Assembly: GCA_016630955.3 (NCBI GenBank)
Contig: CM049989.1
Location: 744,001-808,000 of the forward strand
Direction: 5' to 3'
Source of the DNA: Didymella arachidicola
Taxonomy: Eukaryota > Ascomycota > Dothideomycetes > Pleosporales > Didymellaceae
Length of the DNA: 64,000 nt
Every line of letters starts with the position of its first letter. Positions within the stretch are counted from its first letter, which is position 1. The notes below the pieces were generated by a model that ran no database searches, had not been told where the DNA came from, and saw only the letters and a program-made list of their open reading frames with translations. A program made the translations under genes and the position numbers. Shown one piece after another: positions 33,201 through 44,747 of this stretch.

Positions 33201-33919
33201 CGCTTGCTCATATCTCTCAGCTGCTTGAAAGCCTCACCAAGTTTCAGATTTTCATGGGCTTTTGCTGACTCGGCCGCTTCCATTAGGTAGATTTGCGCGC
33301 GCTGCGAAATCTCGGTGTCGCGTGGTTGGTCTACAGCTTGCACAGCAGGACTTGCAGGAGCTGAGGAGACTCTAGGCGAATGCATCTTGACCGGTGTCTT
33401 CGCCTCACCAGGCGTCCTCCCTTGCGCCGATGCTTTGCCCCTGACGGTCGCTTTCGATGCTGGCGTCTTCTTCTTTGTCTTGCCGGGTACGTAGTCGTCG
33501 TCCTCGTCCTCCTCTAGCAGTGGAAGCTCCAGGGGCAACTCATCCTCCTCTTGCCTCTCCGAGTCGTCCGGCTCTAGCTCAGGAGCTGGTGTGACCTCAG
33601 GCGTAGACCCAACCTCGTCCCCCAAAAAACTGCCTTTTCCCGCTAGAGACTTTCGCGCAGCCGCGTCGCCGCCCATCGCGCGCGTGCGCTGCTTTACTTT
33701 CGCAGAGGGAGGCTGACCCAGGGGTGCCATTTGCTCCAGGACGCCGTGACGAGCAAACCCATGCTCTTCGAACGATGGCGTAGGATTTTGAATAGAAGGT
33801 TCAGTCCACTCCATGATTGATCGCTGGTTCCTCTCTTTCGAGTCGCTGGGCGTGCCGGTGGGGGAGGCGAACGGCGTGGTGCTGGACCTGGGACCACGGC
33901 TTTTGCGCAGCGCCGGCAT
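30289..33919 (-). CDS. RCO1: Two-PHD-finger chromatin protein, Rco1-like (Rpd3S)
   Basis: Likely homologue of Rco1, which brings the Rpd3S histone deacetylase to H3K36-methylated nucleosomes. Best exon model: 33919-32133, 31941-31851, 31733-31321, 31272-30732, 30680-30477, 30414-30289 (1053 aa). The first about 600 residues are low-complexity with acidic and S/T-P blocks. PHD finger 1 (about 660-710) reads FCSACKGQGEFLCCEGCPRV, with HLLCCDPP and YCYEC. A second zinc finger (about 788-845) reads ILCVQCGFSSGGKRQMLKCD, with WHLDCVDPP and WRCPRH. The C-terminus holds coiled-coil regions (SFRQQQAALNLALLAKKEQD). Uncertain points: the 31850-31734 intron is open in frame, so it may be retained, and the last-but-one acceptor may lie 12 bp earlier. 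The ATG at 33919 is the first in frame. The yeast symbol is by homology. Confidence 0.8.
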
Positions 33920-35364
33920 GGCGAGACCGGGTGAGCTGCTGAAGTGTGAGCGCGCCAATTCGCGATGATGGGTATGTGTCTTACGATCCACGCGTACTGT
34001 TCGCTAATTTTACGCGCAAATAGCGCCCCGAAGCCCGTTCACGGCGTTCTGTGGGAAGGTGGTTGGGTGTGCAGATGAGTGAGTTCGTGAAGATTGAGGT
34101 CCCAAATTCGAGGGAGACTTAGGTCAGCGATCTTGAAAGGACGTGCCCCTTCAGATGTCAACCCTGGCTTCCACAATGATCGCCGGTCGAAAATAAAGAG
34201 ACGGGTGAGATAAGAAGCTGAGAGAGTTATATGGGTCTGAAAACCGTGTGATTTCCGGGAAGTTGATTTTGTGAGGTCAGGGGAGTCGTTGACCTGGGAG
34301 GGGAAAGCTTGCTATATGTACTCCCGCATGTTCCGCAGCCCTCACATTCACTTTCACCGGCCGTAACCCCTAGCTTTATCTAAGTCTTGCTATTGTAGTA
34401 TTCATTCATGTGGAATGCTCAATAGTATGCAGCAATAAAGTGGAGCTTGAGTGAAGCTTGAGTGAAGCTTGACGACTCGCCGCGGAGATAGCGCCTAACA
34501 TCATCCATTCGCATTATGCTATGTGCGCATTGCTGAGGACTATCCAAGGCTCCTGAGAGTCTTCATACACTCTGAAACATCCAGAAGGTTTCATTGCAAG
34601 ATCCGCATTCAAAGGTTCTGTCGTTGCACGTCGTGTACTCACAGCTGTTCAGTGAAGCGCACACCACACAACACCAGAGAGTCTGGGTACTCGCTACAGC
34701 TCAACAATACAGATGCAGCCTGGAGAAATCAGGAGATGAACACGAAGCTTTGCATCAGCTCAGCGATCCGCGTGCGCACACATACAGAAAAAAAGAGCGC
34801 ACTGCAGATGGACAGTGCCACCGCGTGGACACAACGTAAAGACTAATACAGGGACAGCGTACATGAGAAATGTCTAGCTGCCATTGATAAATCCTATCAT
34901 GCAGGGCCTAATTGCTGTCAGCTAGGAGTTCATATCGCCCCACAGTTTTGGCTCTGCAGGTGCACCACGTGGGTGCATCCTTCATCCGTGCTGAGGCAAA
35001 GTATGGTTAGGAAACAACACAGCGATACAGCGCAGTCTCGCTGGTACTAAAAGAGTTTCTTCCTCACCAATTGATGCAGAAAGGTTTCGCTGAGCATGAT
35101 CTCGGGGTTTGATCGATCCGCTTTCTGTCACCCCTGAGAAACGGTGGGAGGAACATTCTTTTCTGTTGAAACGTGCAGGAGATTTGGTTGACTTTTCATT
35201 CTTTTGCAGGCTACTAGCCACTGCCTAGTCATGCTCCAGACTTCTCTTTGCAAAGTTTGGACAGGCAAAATCGACCAAAAACTTCCCCTGTTCAAGTCGC
35301 CGAGGACGCAGAGATCGCGTTTCGTGCTACGCAAAACACGCACAGACATTCACAGACGCTGCGC
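33920..35364. other. 1.4 kb intergenic region with a short tandem repeat
   Basis: Holds the promoter of the Rco1-like gene and the 3' flank of the CDB4-like gene. Two perfect copies of an 11 bp unit (AGCTTGAGTGA at 34445-34455 and 34456-34466) are followed by a partial third. No gene or RNA was recognised. Confidence 0.5.
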
Positions 35365-36794
35365 TTACTCTTCGTCGCCGCTCTCCTCCTCCTCAGCGGC
35401 GACCTCGCCGGCAGCGGCCTTCTTGGCGGGCTTCTTCTTCTTCTTCTTGTTCTTCTTGACGGAAGATTTTCCAATGGGCTGCTCGAGGATCTTCAGAATC
35501 TCTTCGTCTTCAATCTTCTTATCAGACTTGACCTTCTCGAGGTCAAGAGCAGGGGGCTGAGCCAGACGCTGGATACCGTTCTTAGTGACAGCAATGGTGG
35601 AGAACAGCCTGGCGACGGGCTTGGTGTCCTTGTCGACAACGACCTCGTATTGGCGGAGGACGCCACCGCGGACGCACTCAACGACACCAACCTTGGCGAC
35701 CTTCTCGTCCTCAATCTGGCGAAGAGAGAAGGGGAAAGTGCCGAACCTCTTGACGACCTCAGACAGAAGCTGTCTTGAGGTGGGGCGCTTGAGACCGAAA
35801 GTGTTGGCTGTGCGGCGGTGGAGAGTGGTCCTGTTGCCGTTGTTCTTGACCTTGCCGCTTCCGAGCGACAAACCAACCTCGACACCCCAGACCTCGCCAA
35901 CCTCAGGAAGACCGTCACCACGGACACCCTCGCCAGGAGAAAGGATGATCTTCTTCTTGGACTCGATCTCGTTGTGCTCAAACTGCCAGATCGTGGTGCT
36001 CTCGACAACGTTGAGGCCGTAGGCCTTGGCGACCTTCTCTAGCAACTGGGTCATCTGGCTTTGTGTGTAGGGCTTGCGAGCGGCATTCTTCTTCTGCTCC
36101 TCCTCATCACCGTGAGCGACAAGACCGGGAGGAACCATCAGCCTCAGGAGAAGCTCGTTTGCGTAGTAGGTACCGAGAAGCAGGTCAGCGGTCTCGCCGG
36201 TGATCTCGCCGCCAACAACGACGTTGTCGCAGACAATGGCAGCGAAGCCATCGATCTGAGCACCGAGCTGGATCTTGACGACCTCACCGGCCTTCAGCTT
36301 GGTCTCGGACTCCTCAGCATCGGACTTGAGAGGGGTGTAGGGTGTGACGTAGGAGCTGGGCGAGATGGTGGTGCAGTGTCCGATGCCCTTGGCGATCTTC
36401 TTTCCCCTGTAGACTTTTCCGACCTCCTCATCAAGGAGCTTGTCGCCGCGTTCGCACAGCTCGACGATGCTGGCGCCCTCAGAGATCCATCCTGCAAAAG
36501 TCAATTTTCGAGTCTTTCGAGTAACACGATCGTCATAGGGTCGGCGCGTGGGTTCGTGGCATCGTTACGCACCGGAAACTTCCTTGAGGACCTTCTGGGA
36601 GATATCGGCGGCGACCTTGTACTTGGTCAAGGTGTCCGGGTTCGCGAGCGTGTAGTCTGTTGTGGTTGGTTAGCATCGTGCTCCTTCAGCAAAGCTAGAC
36701 GTCAAGCTCTGTCTGCGCAAAAGCGCGTCTTGAGATGCTTGCGCCGAACTTCGGGGGCTCGCTTGAGCATACCGACTGCCTGTGTCTCAGCCAT
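35365..36794 (-). CDS. CDB4: CDB4/EBP1 (PA2G4)-like, inactive M24 peptidase fold
   Basis: Member of the proliferation-associated 2G4 / EBP1 / fission-yeast Cdb4 group, which have a methionine-aminopeptidase fold without activity and bind nucleic acid or ribosomes. Exons 36794-36773 (22 nt), 36656-36573 and 36491-35365 give 410 aa; introns are 116 and 81 bp. After MAETQAV the sequence reads DYTLANPDTLTKYKVAADIS, then GWISEGASIVELCERGDKLL and KIQLGAQIDGFAAIVCDNVV. The usual metal-binding Asp/His set of M24 enzymes is not complete here (for example VKIQLGAQIDG), as in EBP1. The tail is a Lys-rich run (KKNKKKKKKPAKKAA) ending in acidic ESGDEE, matching EBP1's RNA-binding C-terminus. The 22 nt first exon was placed by the family N-terminus. 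Confidence 0.9.
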
Positions 36795-37480
36795 GATGAT
36801 TGAGTGCTGAGTAAACTGGGGATCGAGGTGATGGCCAGAAAGAGGTGTGGTGAGCCGTAGCTGCTGTTGTTTCTGAGTGCCCCACTGAGGGGTCCGCTCG
36901 CTTAGACACCAATGACGGCGGTGCCTTGCACTGCATCTCGAGCATTAAGATGGAGACACAGACCCAATTCCAACATGGGAGCGTGTGACGTCGATGTGGT
37001 GAGACCATTGTGAGCTATTTCGAGCGGTTGCTGGATGAATGCCTTCATACTGCGGAAACGTCCCAATCATTCTACTCCAGGATGCCCGTTAAGCTCTTCT
37101 GTCATGTAACCGAAAACGTTCCTGTACCTTGCGAGAAAGCTCGCTGTGACATCGAAATATAAAGCACATGTAATGGCCTGTCAGTTAGTTTCGTCACTTA
37201 GGTTCATCCCTTGTCAAGTAGCATCTAGCAGGATAGTTCTACTGCTCGGACTACTCGTTTGCTTCCAAAAGATGTCAACAACTTTCTTGGATAAAGAAGT
37301 AACAGACAACGACGCTTCGATACGTTGACAGAAGAACCGAGGCACAAATTCGGTTTTATTGGACATACGGACGGTAGGATTGATTAAGGAGAGACACTTC
37401 GAAGGAGTGCCAGACATGAGTAGAAAAAAATTCCCAAATGATTGTATCGACTTTCCGAAACTACTTACTACTCCACCCTG
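36795..37480. other. CDB4-like promoter and 3' flank of the next gene
   Basis: About 690 bp. Upstream DNA of the CDB4-like gene and downstream DNA of the endonuclease/exonuclease/phosphatase gene. I see no repeat, RNA gene or conserved frame. Confidence 0.4.
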
Positions 37481-38347
37481 TCAAGTGTCCAGCACAGCAT
37501 CCACAACCACCGCTCGATGATCACTGCTATACACCCCATCCTCAAACCGATTCGGCAAGACACTGAACCCTTCAACAATCCAATTTGCTTTACTAACAAA
37601 CACATAATCAATGACCGTCATCTCCTCTTGCTGAAACCCCGTACAAGTAATATCATCCCCATACCTCCACCGCGCCTTACCCCTTGTATCTACCAGCCTA
37701 CTCTCCTCCCCGTTAAGATTCCGATACGCCTCCCCATCCATCTCACTATTCAGATCGCCCGCCAGCCAAACCGCCTCCTCCCCGACACCCCGCACAATAC
37801 CCTGGACGATCTTCGCGCTCTCCCGCCGACTAACCTCCCCCTGCTCATCGAAATGCGTGCACAGCCCCACGACTCCCCTCTTACTCGCTCTGTGCGTGAA
37901 ATGGCCGACGGTGACGATGCGGATACTCCCTGCGTCCCAGCCTTTTCCGGGACGATCGGGCGTGGGGCTCATCCACACTGATTTCCAGTTGTTGAGGTGC
38001 CAGACCAAGGGATGGTAGATGATGGGACTGTATTCGCCGGCTTGGTGGCCGTCGTCCCGGCCTACGCCTATGTATGTCCACTCATTGATCGTTGTTTTGT
38101 TTTCGCTGTCTTGAGTCCTGCGGGATGTGCTGCTGTTCAGTCCCTCTAGTATGTCGATAAGCTGCTCGTGCAGGACTTCTTGTAGACAAATGAAGGCCTC
38201 TGGGTTGTGCGCGGTGGTGTACTTTAGCTCGGTTATGATTAGGTGTCTTCGTTCGGACCAGGGCTTCTCCCCTTTGAAGGGCGATTTGGTGGCGTAGCGA
38301 ATATTGTGCGTGAGAATGCGAACAGGTAGAGCGGCGTGTGCTTTCAT
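37481..38347 (-). CDS. Endonuclease/exonuclease/phosphatase family protein
   Basis: Intronless 288 aa protein of the Mg-dependent DNase I-like fold. Motifs in order: RILTHNIRY (Asn ligand), FICLQEVLH (catalytic Glu), GVGRDDGHQAGEYSPIIYHP, GLCTHFDEQGE, WLAGDLNSEMDGEAY (Asp/Asn pair) and VYSSDHRAVVV (Asp-His pair). The complete set implies an active phosphodiesterase, but whether it acts on nucleic acids, phosphoinositides or other esters cannot be said; fungal proteins of this subgroup are mostly uncharacterised. No signal peptide is seen with the ATG at 38347. The frame is open 75 codons further upstream without another ATG, so an unseen 5' exon is possible. Confidence 0.85.
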   Translation of the reverse strand: MKAHAALPVRILTHNIRYATKSPFKGEKPWSERRHLIITELKYTTAHNPEAFICLQEVLHEQLIDILEGLNSSTSRRTQDSENKTTINEWTYIGVGRDDGHQAGEYSPIIYHPLVWHLNNWKSVWMSPTPDRPGKGWDAGSIRIVTVGHFTHRASKRGVVGLCTHFDEQGEVSRRESAKIVQGIVRGVGEEAVWLAGDLNSEMDGEAYRNLNGEESRLVDTRGKARWRYGDDITCTGFQQEEMTVIDYVFVSKANWIVEGFSVLPNRFEDGVYSSDHRAVVVDAVLDT

Positions 38348-38871
38348 GATAAGAGCGGTGCTGGTGTTGGGGGGGAAGGTGTCTTTTGGAGGATCAATGT
38401 TGCGCGCATGGCGACGGGAGGTTACATTGTACCCCGCACGTCCGTGAATACCGAGATGCCATGCCAGTCCAATGAAGGCTCGATGGGAATTGTGTTGTTG
38501 TGACCAGAACACGCTGGCTAGTGCTATGTCAGAGCCCTCTGATGACAGTAAAGTCAATCCTTCCACAGACAATATCGCCTAAGGATATGAACAAGTACAA
38601 TTCGTGTCTACTCACTTGCTGCGCAATGGCAGCTCTACTTCTGTCTTCCAAAAAAAAAAACGTCGCCTCGTGCGTTCTGTGGATCAAGTGGCCTGCGTAA
38701 GACAAGCAATGCTCTTCCCAAGGCCTAGACGCCTGTCTCCATACACCCCCACATGCTCCCAATGAGTCGCTGTTTATACAAAAGGTCATGACGTAACCTT
38801 GCCAATGTCGAAATTCAACAGTGGCCATCCCAACTCTCGCACCTGGTCAAGTACGTGCCCGCCCCCCCATT
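38348..38871. other. Intergenic region left of SNF5
   Basis: About 520 bp between the phosphodiesterase start and the 3' end of SNF5. It contains a run of ten A at 38648-38657; nothing else stands out. Confidence 0.4.
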
Positions 38872-41334
38872 CTAGGAGACGGGTCGCCCAGTCCTGTTTG
38901 ACACGTTGCTCAAATGAACCCTGTTCTTCAGGTGTAGCTCGAAGTTCCGTACTGTTTGCCCAGGACCGGCATTATAGAGCTTTCCAGGACAATCAAGGCA
39001 TCGTATTCTTGGGAGGAAATAGGACTTGTGGTTTGCTGGGAGGGGGTCGCTCTGTGAGAGACTATCAACCTTGATATTCTTGGGCTCGATCTTGCCTGTC
39101 TCGCGGTTTTCGTGACCTTCATTCATCACGACGTAGCGCATGATGGTCTCGAACTTGTGCTCGGGATTCTGGTCGCGGAGATCTTGCAGGGCTTGTTGCA
39201 GCCATGTCGGAGGAGGTGGCTTGGACTTGTTAGTCGACGTGCATATCTACTCTGTAGAACGACCTACTGTCTGTGATGGAGATGGTGATGGCCATGGCGC
39301 GTCCAGTGAGCCATCATCCTTATACTGCAACTGTTTAGGTTGTGGCTTCGGCGTGGGCGTTGAAGGTGGTCGTGGTGAAGCTTCAGGGAGCTTTGAGCTC
39401 GGTGCCATAGCAGGCGAAGGAGGTGGAGGCATGGAACTGCTCGGTGTGCCACGCGCAGGCAGAGTAGTGGGTGCCATCATCGGCGTGGACGCAGGCTTCG
39501 CAAAGGCCCTAGGGTTTCGTTGGAATTCTCGGAGCTTCGCAGAGGCGATGCGTAGTATGACGATCATCGTGGTCGGCTCTGGTACGCTTTCTTCCCGCGC
39601 CTCGTATCTTTGCGCTCTGGTCGAGCGCTGCTGGACAATCTCGTGTTGAAGTTGAGCGATTTCTGGAGTTGCTGATCGTCCAATGGCAGACCTCATGGCT
39701 ACTTGCGCCGAAACTGCAGCTCCACGCATGTGTCTTGTTCGTGCAGTGCCTCCACTGGGTACTGCTGGCGCGGGCGAGTCCATGATTGAGTCATCACTAT
39801 CAGAGTCGTCCGAATCGTCATCAGCATTGCGTCTCCGACCCTCCCTCGCTTTCCTTGTTGCCTTGAACAGATGGCTTTCCTCAAGCGTCTCGGCTGCTCC
39901 GGGGAGAACGGATGACACAACCAAAGTGCGAACCGTCCGTTGCCGATCCTTGAGATCTGGCAATGCAGGCCCTCCACGTCGATTGACGGAGCGTTTCTGA
40001 CGTCTTTGTTCGCGCAAGATGGAGAGTTCTGCTCGTTCCAACTCGGCATGGCTGAGTTCGTACAAGTATGGCTGGTAGTCCTTCGTCGATTGCATAGGTC
40101 GGAATACCGAGGGTAGCGGCGACGCAAGAAAATTGTCCTGAATGTCTGTGTCTTCCACCGGCCGCCCGTCAAAAGGATGACCTGTGATGTACAGGCTCTT
40201 CGTGAACATCTGGCTCTGCTCTCGTATTGAGTGTGCAATCGCTGTCACAAACTCTCCACTCAGAGATAGATCAGCAGCCATCTGTTTTGCGAATTCTTCT
40301 GGCGAGTTCAAAGGGTTGTTGATCTCCCACTCAAACTGGTCCACCAATGTGTGTTGTCCAATGGTGATGTTCAATTTGATCAAGATGCGCATCTCGTCGT
40401 TTTTGAATGCCGAATATGGTTGCGAGGGATCGAGAGGCTCGTCGTCGAAGAACGCGTGGGGGTAGTAGTCCTGGATCTGCTCGTGAATTTCGCGGTTGAC
40501 CTGGTGTATGATGTTCTGCTGCAGTTCTAGCGGGACTTGAAAGTCTTCGACAAGGGTACGTGCGACTAGCATAGGCTCAGTGACGCGGTCGTGGAGGTTC
40601 CAGGTAAAGGTGTCGCGCAGCTTCAGTCTATCCAACTCGATTTCCAAACGAATCGGAACCAACTCTTCCACCTGATCAGCTTGTCTGCCGCCCATCTCTC
40701 TGTCCACTTTCAACTGCGGCGCGGCACGTCGTCCAGCGCGCTTGGCCTGGCTGGGGTATTGGATCTGCGGCAGCTGCGATCGTGGGTCTCGAGGATTGAG
40801 TTGGACATCGGTGATGCCATTGCCGTAGCCCGCGTAGCCGTATCCAAAAATGGCGCCGGGGTTCTGTCGGCGCACAGGGAAGACTTCTTCTCTGTAGAAG
40901 TCGCGCAGATCGTTCAGCTCGCCGTAGACCCGTTCTGAGTACTTGCTGCGCTCGTACTTGTTGACGCTATCCAACAAGTCGCGGGCGATGTAGCGATTGA
41001 GCAGCGTGGTCTGCTCCTTCTTTTGGTCCTCAGTGAGTTCTTGCGCTGGGGCAGTCGAGGGCTTGCGCGAGCCCGAATGGGAGCGCTTACGCGACGCGCC
41101 ATTAACACCGTCCGCCGTGGGGGACTCCATGTTCACGCCTGATGCTGCGAGGACGGCCTTGGCCTTCTGCTTCCCGTCGCGAATCGCGTTGTTGTCGCCC
41201 GGCGCATCGAAGCTCGAGGCAGCAGAAGACGCATCTGCGGGCTGCTGGACCGCGCCGTTCGAATAGGACGCGCCGTTCTGCGATTGCGACGAGTCCTGCG
41301 ATGTTGGTGCGTCGGCGCCGGGGGGAGAGGGCAT
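38872..41334 (-). CDS. SNF5: SWI/SNF chromatin-remodelling subunit Snf5
   Basis: Core subunit of the SWI/SNF (BAF) ATP-dependent remodeller (SMARCB1/Snf5). Exon 1 is 41334-39268 and exon 2 is 39225-38872, split by a 42 bp intron (SQT|SKPPPPTW), giving 806 aa. A Gln/Ser/Ala-rich start is followed by a conserved fungal N-terminal block (LLNRYIARDLLDSVNKYERS, then FPVRRQNPGAIFGYGY). The SNF5 domain lies at about 225-430, with its two repeats (LVPIRLEIELDRLKLRDTFT and RILIKLNITIGQHTLVDQFE). A Pro/Ser-rich stretch precedes the last exon, which carries a C-x2-C ... H-x5-H element (RCLDCPGKL ... FELHLKNRVH). Fungal Snf5 proteins often carry such a C-terminal finger. Identification is firm. Confidence 0.95.
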
Positions 41335-42344
41335 GGCGTGGATGGGAGGTCAGAGGGCTGGTGCGCGCATGGAGCTGCGAGGGTTAGTCGGGATTGAAAA
41401 CGGTCGCTGCAAGTGGCCAGGGGCCGCCGACGGGGCAGCCAGCGCGCAGTGACATGGCGAGAGCAACACCAGCAGAGCGCCGCGATGGGGGAGGAAAACA
41501 AAACTCACCTGGGGACCATGCACTCTGCGCGTCGTCGCTCGGCTGGGCCTCTGTATGGCTGAGGACGTCTTGCCGATCGAGGTCACGAGTTGAATCCACC
41601 TGGTAGGGCTCTCAGGGCGCAGGAGCCGGTATTGGCACGCCCGAATCGGCGAAAACGCTCCTCGGTATCTGTCGCCTTGTCACCTAGGGATCTAGGAATA
41701 ATTGGGCGCGCGCGGGAGGATAAGCTCGGAATGATGCCGTCACGGCGTGTGTTGTGTCAGACAGTGAAGGGATCGCGCTGCCTAGATCGGGACCACAGCC
41801 GCTGCACCTGGTCCTGAGACGGCTACCAACAGCCCTTTGTATGCGGCTAGCAGTCTGAGCGTGCTGTACCCCAGTGTAGGCTACCTGAATCGTACCGACA
41901 GTTGCTGTCTCCACTGTCCGGTTGTGCCTGGGATTTACGACTTTACACATTGTCACGTGGTTGATATGACACGTGCAACTGCAGTGAATGAGTTGCGAGC
42001 GGTATTTGAGTTTAAGTTTGCTTGAATCTCTCAACCCTCGCGATATGGAAGTGGTATATTGGTGTCCAATCTGGATTAAACGCTTTCATAAGAAGAAGCT
42101 GCTACCATTCAGCTCAACGCCGATGTCCCCTAGATCGTTTTGCTGCGGACAGAACGCTATGGACGAAGAGACCCCACTCATCTAGCAACATCATCATGAT
42201 CGGGGGCCGAGCTCTTCCCCATCGTCTCTGCTATGTATTTAATGCTCACTCGCGCAATATAACCCCCGACGCTCTGTGGATCGAAGTCTGCATGCGAGGA
42301 CTGAGACCTTTAATCGAGTTAACAACTGCAACGATTGATGTAAA
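41335..42344. other. 1 kb region upstream of SNF5
   Basis: Holds the SNF5 promoter and the 3' flank of VPS74. No TATA box, repeat or RNA gene was recognised; short open frames on both strands lack protein character. Confidence 0.45.
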
Positions 42345-43550
42345 TCAGAGGAGAGAGTCAAGCCTTGTGAAGACACTGAGACACGCGGCGACCACCTGCG
42401 ATACTGTTAGCAACGATTCATCTGGATGTTCAATAATCAAACCTACCTCCATCTGAAGCTCCTTGTCCTTGCCAGCATTGATCTCATCGTTGATCAATTG
42501 ACCAAGGTTGGCTCCCACACCCTGACTGCCACCGGCTCTCCTTGCAAACGGCCATTGCGAGTACTCTGCCAGTAGCTCGTCGACCTGAGCAAAGGCACGC
42601 TCCCTCGCCTCGTGTCCCAGTGTGGTGAGGGCGTTCTCGAGCACGTTCGCAGCGTAGGCGGCGCAAACCATGGAAACGGTACGAAGAGTCCTGAATTCCA
42701 GCTCTTCGGGAAGAAACTGGCTGCCGGGCAGGACAACGGTTCGGTTTGTGAGGAGGTTGCGTACTCGGCGCCTGATCTCATCCTTTGCGGCGCCCTCTGC
42801 AACGGGATGTGTGGCCATGTCGAACAGCAGAAAGTTCTTCTTCTCGGTGCGCAGAATACCCTTGTCGACAAGGCCCTTGCAGAGGCGTTCACGGACTTGC
42901 TTGAGCTGGTAGCCGATCTTCATAAGGTTCCATGTCTCGCCTGTGCTTGTCAGCCAGAGCATTTGTGAGAATGCCCGTTGCGCCTACCGCTCATGAGGTC
43001 GATCCAGGAGTTGACGCTCATCTTCTCGCTCGACTTCATCATCTTCAGGGCCTCGTCCAGCAGTACTTCGCCCGTCAGTGTGTCGTCGATAACCTCAATG
43101 ACCCGGTCTGCCAGAGGGAAGCGCCGCCGCGCCGAGTCCTTCTGCATGCTTATGCGGCCCCGAAAGGCCAATTCTATGACGATGCATCCGCGCAGTGCGT
43201 ATGAGATGTTGTCATTCCAGAAGGAAAGGTAGCCCTAGCCTCAAGTATCAGCCTGCGCCCTGTCCCGTGAGCCTGCCGCGGCCACGCACCTGCTTGTCCT
43301 TCAGGCCCATGAGGATGATCTCCTCCATGAGCGTCAGCTTTGGCTGCTTGCTGCGCTCGGCATTCTCGCTGATGTCTCGCGGGTCGAAGGCGATCTTGTG
43401 GCCATTCTCCGAGTTCTCGTAGGATGTCTCTGGCGCGCGGTCGCGATCGTTCCGGGGCGCAGGTGAAGCCACGCGGCTGCCCTCGTCCTCAGTGTTGCCA
43501 GTCGCCGCGCCAGCTCCTCGCCGGCGCACCACGCCGGACGTCGAAGCCAT
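42345..43550 (-). CDS. VPS74: Golgi PI4P-binding protein Vps74/GOLPH3
   Basis: Vps74/GOLPH3 (GPP34 family) binds PI4P on Golgi membranes and retains glycosyltransferases by linking their tails to COPI. Exons 43550-43290, 43234-42988, 42940-42447 and 42395-42345 give 350 aa; introns are 47-55 bp. The N-terminus has the basic cluster VVRRRG that in yeast recognises COPI, then a disordered charged region. The GPP34 domain starts near LTLMEEIILMGLKDKQ|GYLSFWND, continues ISYALRGCIVIELAFRGRIS, and includes ETWNLMKIGYQLKQVRERL and the hydrophobic hairpin region MVCAAYAANVLENAL. The last 17-codon exon gives the family ending VAACLSVFTRLDSLL. All parts of the family are present. Confidence 0.95.
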
Positions 43551-44071
43551 GGGATGTGGTTGGGGAGCGAGTGGGGGTTGTCCTGGAAATTACGGGCGGG
43601 CGCTCCTATGTAGATGGCTCAGTTGGCGACGCTCGGGCGCGTGCGCGTCACTTTCAAGATTGCGGACCAGCGACCTGCGGGCTTTTGCGGGGCGACGGGT
43701 GGTGGAAGAGAGCGGTGCAGGCCGAGGGCGTAAAGATAGGGGGTGTCTGAAGTATGCGTGTGAGACTGGAGAACGATGTTCCTCGTGTCACGGCGATCAG
43801 CCAGCAGCCAGCTCTCCAGGGAGCTGCGAGTCGCGACGCCGCGGAAAGCGGACTCCGGCTGGAAGCCAGTTCATACAATAATTTGACCATGCAGTCGAAA
43901 TAAATGCACGTGAAAGTGGATTGGAAAGTGGATAGCCTCGTTCTATCAAAAGTACTTGTTGCCATCCCAGAGCTGTTTTACACGCAGGGAAATATATCAC
44001 AATGCCGGCAGAACCGACGAACCAATTCCACTCCATTCATCTTCATCTCAGCACCCGCACTCCATTATCAT
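43551..44071. other. VPS74 promoter and ACP1 3' flank
   Basis: About 520 bp of GC-rich upstream DNA for VPS74, then the 3' flank of the acyl carrier protein gene. No distinct element was recognised. Confidence 0.4.
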
Positions 44072-44747
44072 TTAGTGAGCTAAACATTGTCAGTCTTGAG
44101 AACAGTATGTGGATCGGCACCGCTCACCATCGGGCTGGCGGAGGATGTACTCCACTGCTTGCTTGACTGTGATATCATCAGTATATGCTCAGGCAGAGTA
44201 CCAAGACCGTGCTTACCGCTAAGGATGCCGTCGGCCTCCTTGTCTGGGATCTCAATGCTGAACTCCTGTGTTACTGTCAGCGCTGCCATGCGCATCCACT
44301 GTCCAGTGCGACTAACCTCCTCAATCGCCATGACAACCTCTACGGTGTCGAGAGAGTCAAGACCGAGGTCGTTGTGGAAGTGCGACTCGGCGTTGAGCTG
44401 CAGATTGGTGAGTGTACATCCTACTTGTGTCCTGCATCTCAATTGGTAGCTACCTTTGAGGCATCCTGGACCTATAGGTTCATTAGCTATACTGCCCTCC
44501 AATTCATCGCAGTGGTGCATCGCCGTACCTTGTCGAAGTTCTTCAGAAGGTCCAATATCCTGCCCTGGACCTCATCGTTCGACAAACCAGCGCTGGAGGC
44601 GTAGCCTCGGACGGCCTGGAAGTATGCGGCGGAGGTAATCTGCTTGGGCTGGACGAAGGCGCGCGCGGGGCGAGCAATTGATGCCTGGCAGCGGGGAGCG
44701 GCGCGGACGGCAGACCTGGCGGACCTGAGGAGGGCTGTGCGAAACAT
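44072..44747 (-). CDS. ACP1: Mitochondrial acyl carrier protein (NDUFAB1/ACP1)
   Basis: Carries acyl chains on a phosphopantetheine arm for mitochondrial type II fatty-acid and lipoate synthesis and, in filamentous fungi, is also a complex I subunit. Exons: 44747-44529, 44465-44454 (12 nt, Asp-Ala-Ser-Lys), 44397-44317, 44265-44217, 44166-44128 and 44079-44072 (8 nt, ending Ala-His-stop), giving 135 aa. Residues 1-50 are an Arg/Ala-rich presequence (ALLRSARSAVRAAPRCQASI). The carrier domain contains the attachment serine in DLGLDSLDTVEVVMAIEE, then EFSIEIPDKEADGILS and VKQAVEYILRQPDAH, the conserved fungal end. All six joins keep frame and rebuild the family sequence exactly. It is divergent from the complex I TYKY subunit. 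Confidence 0.93.
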
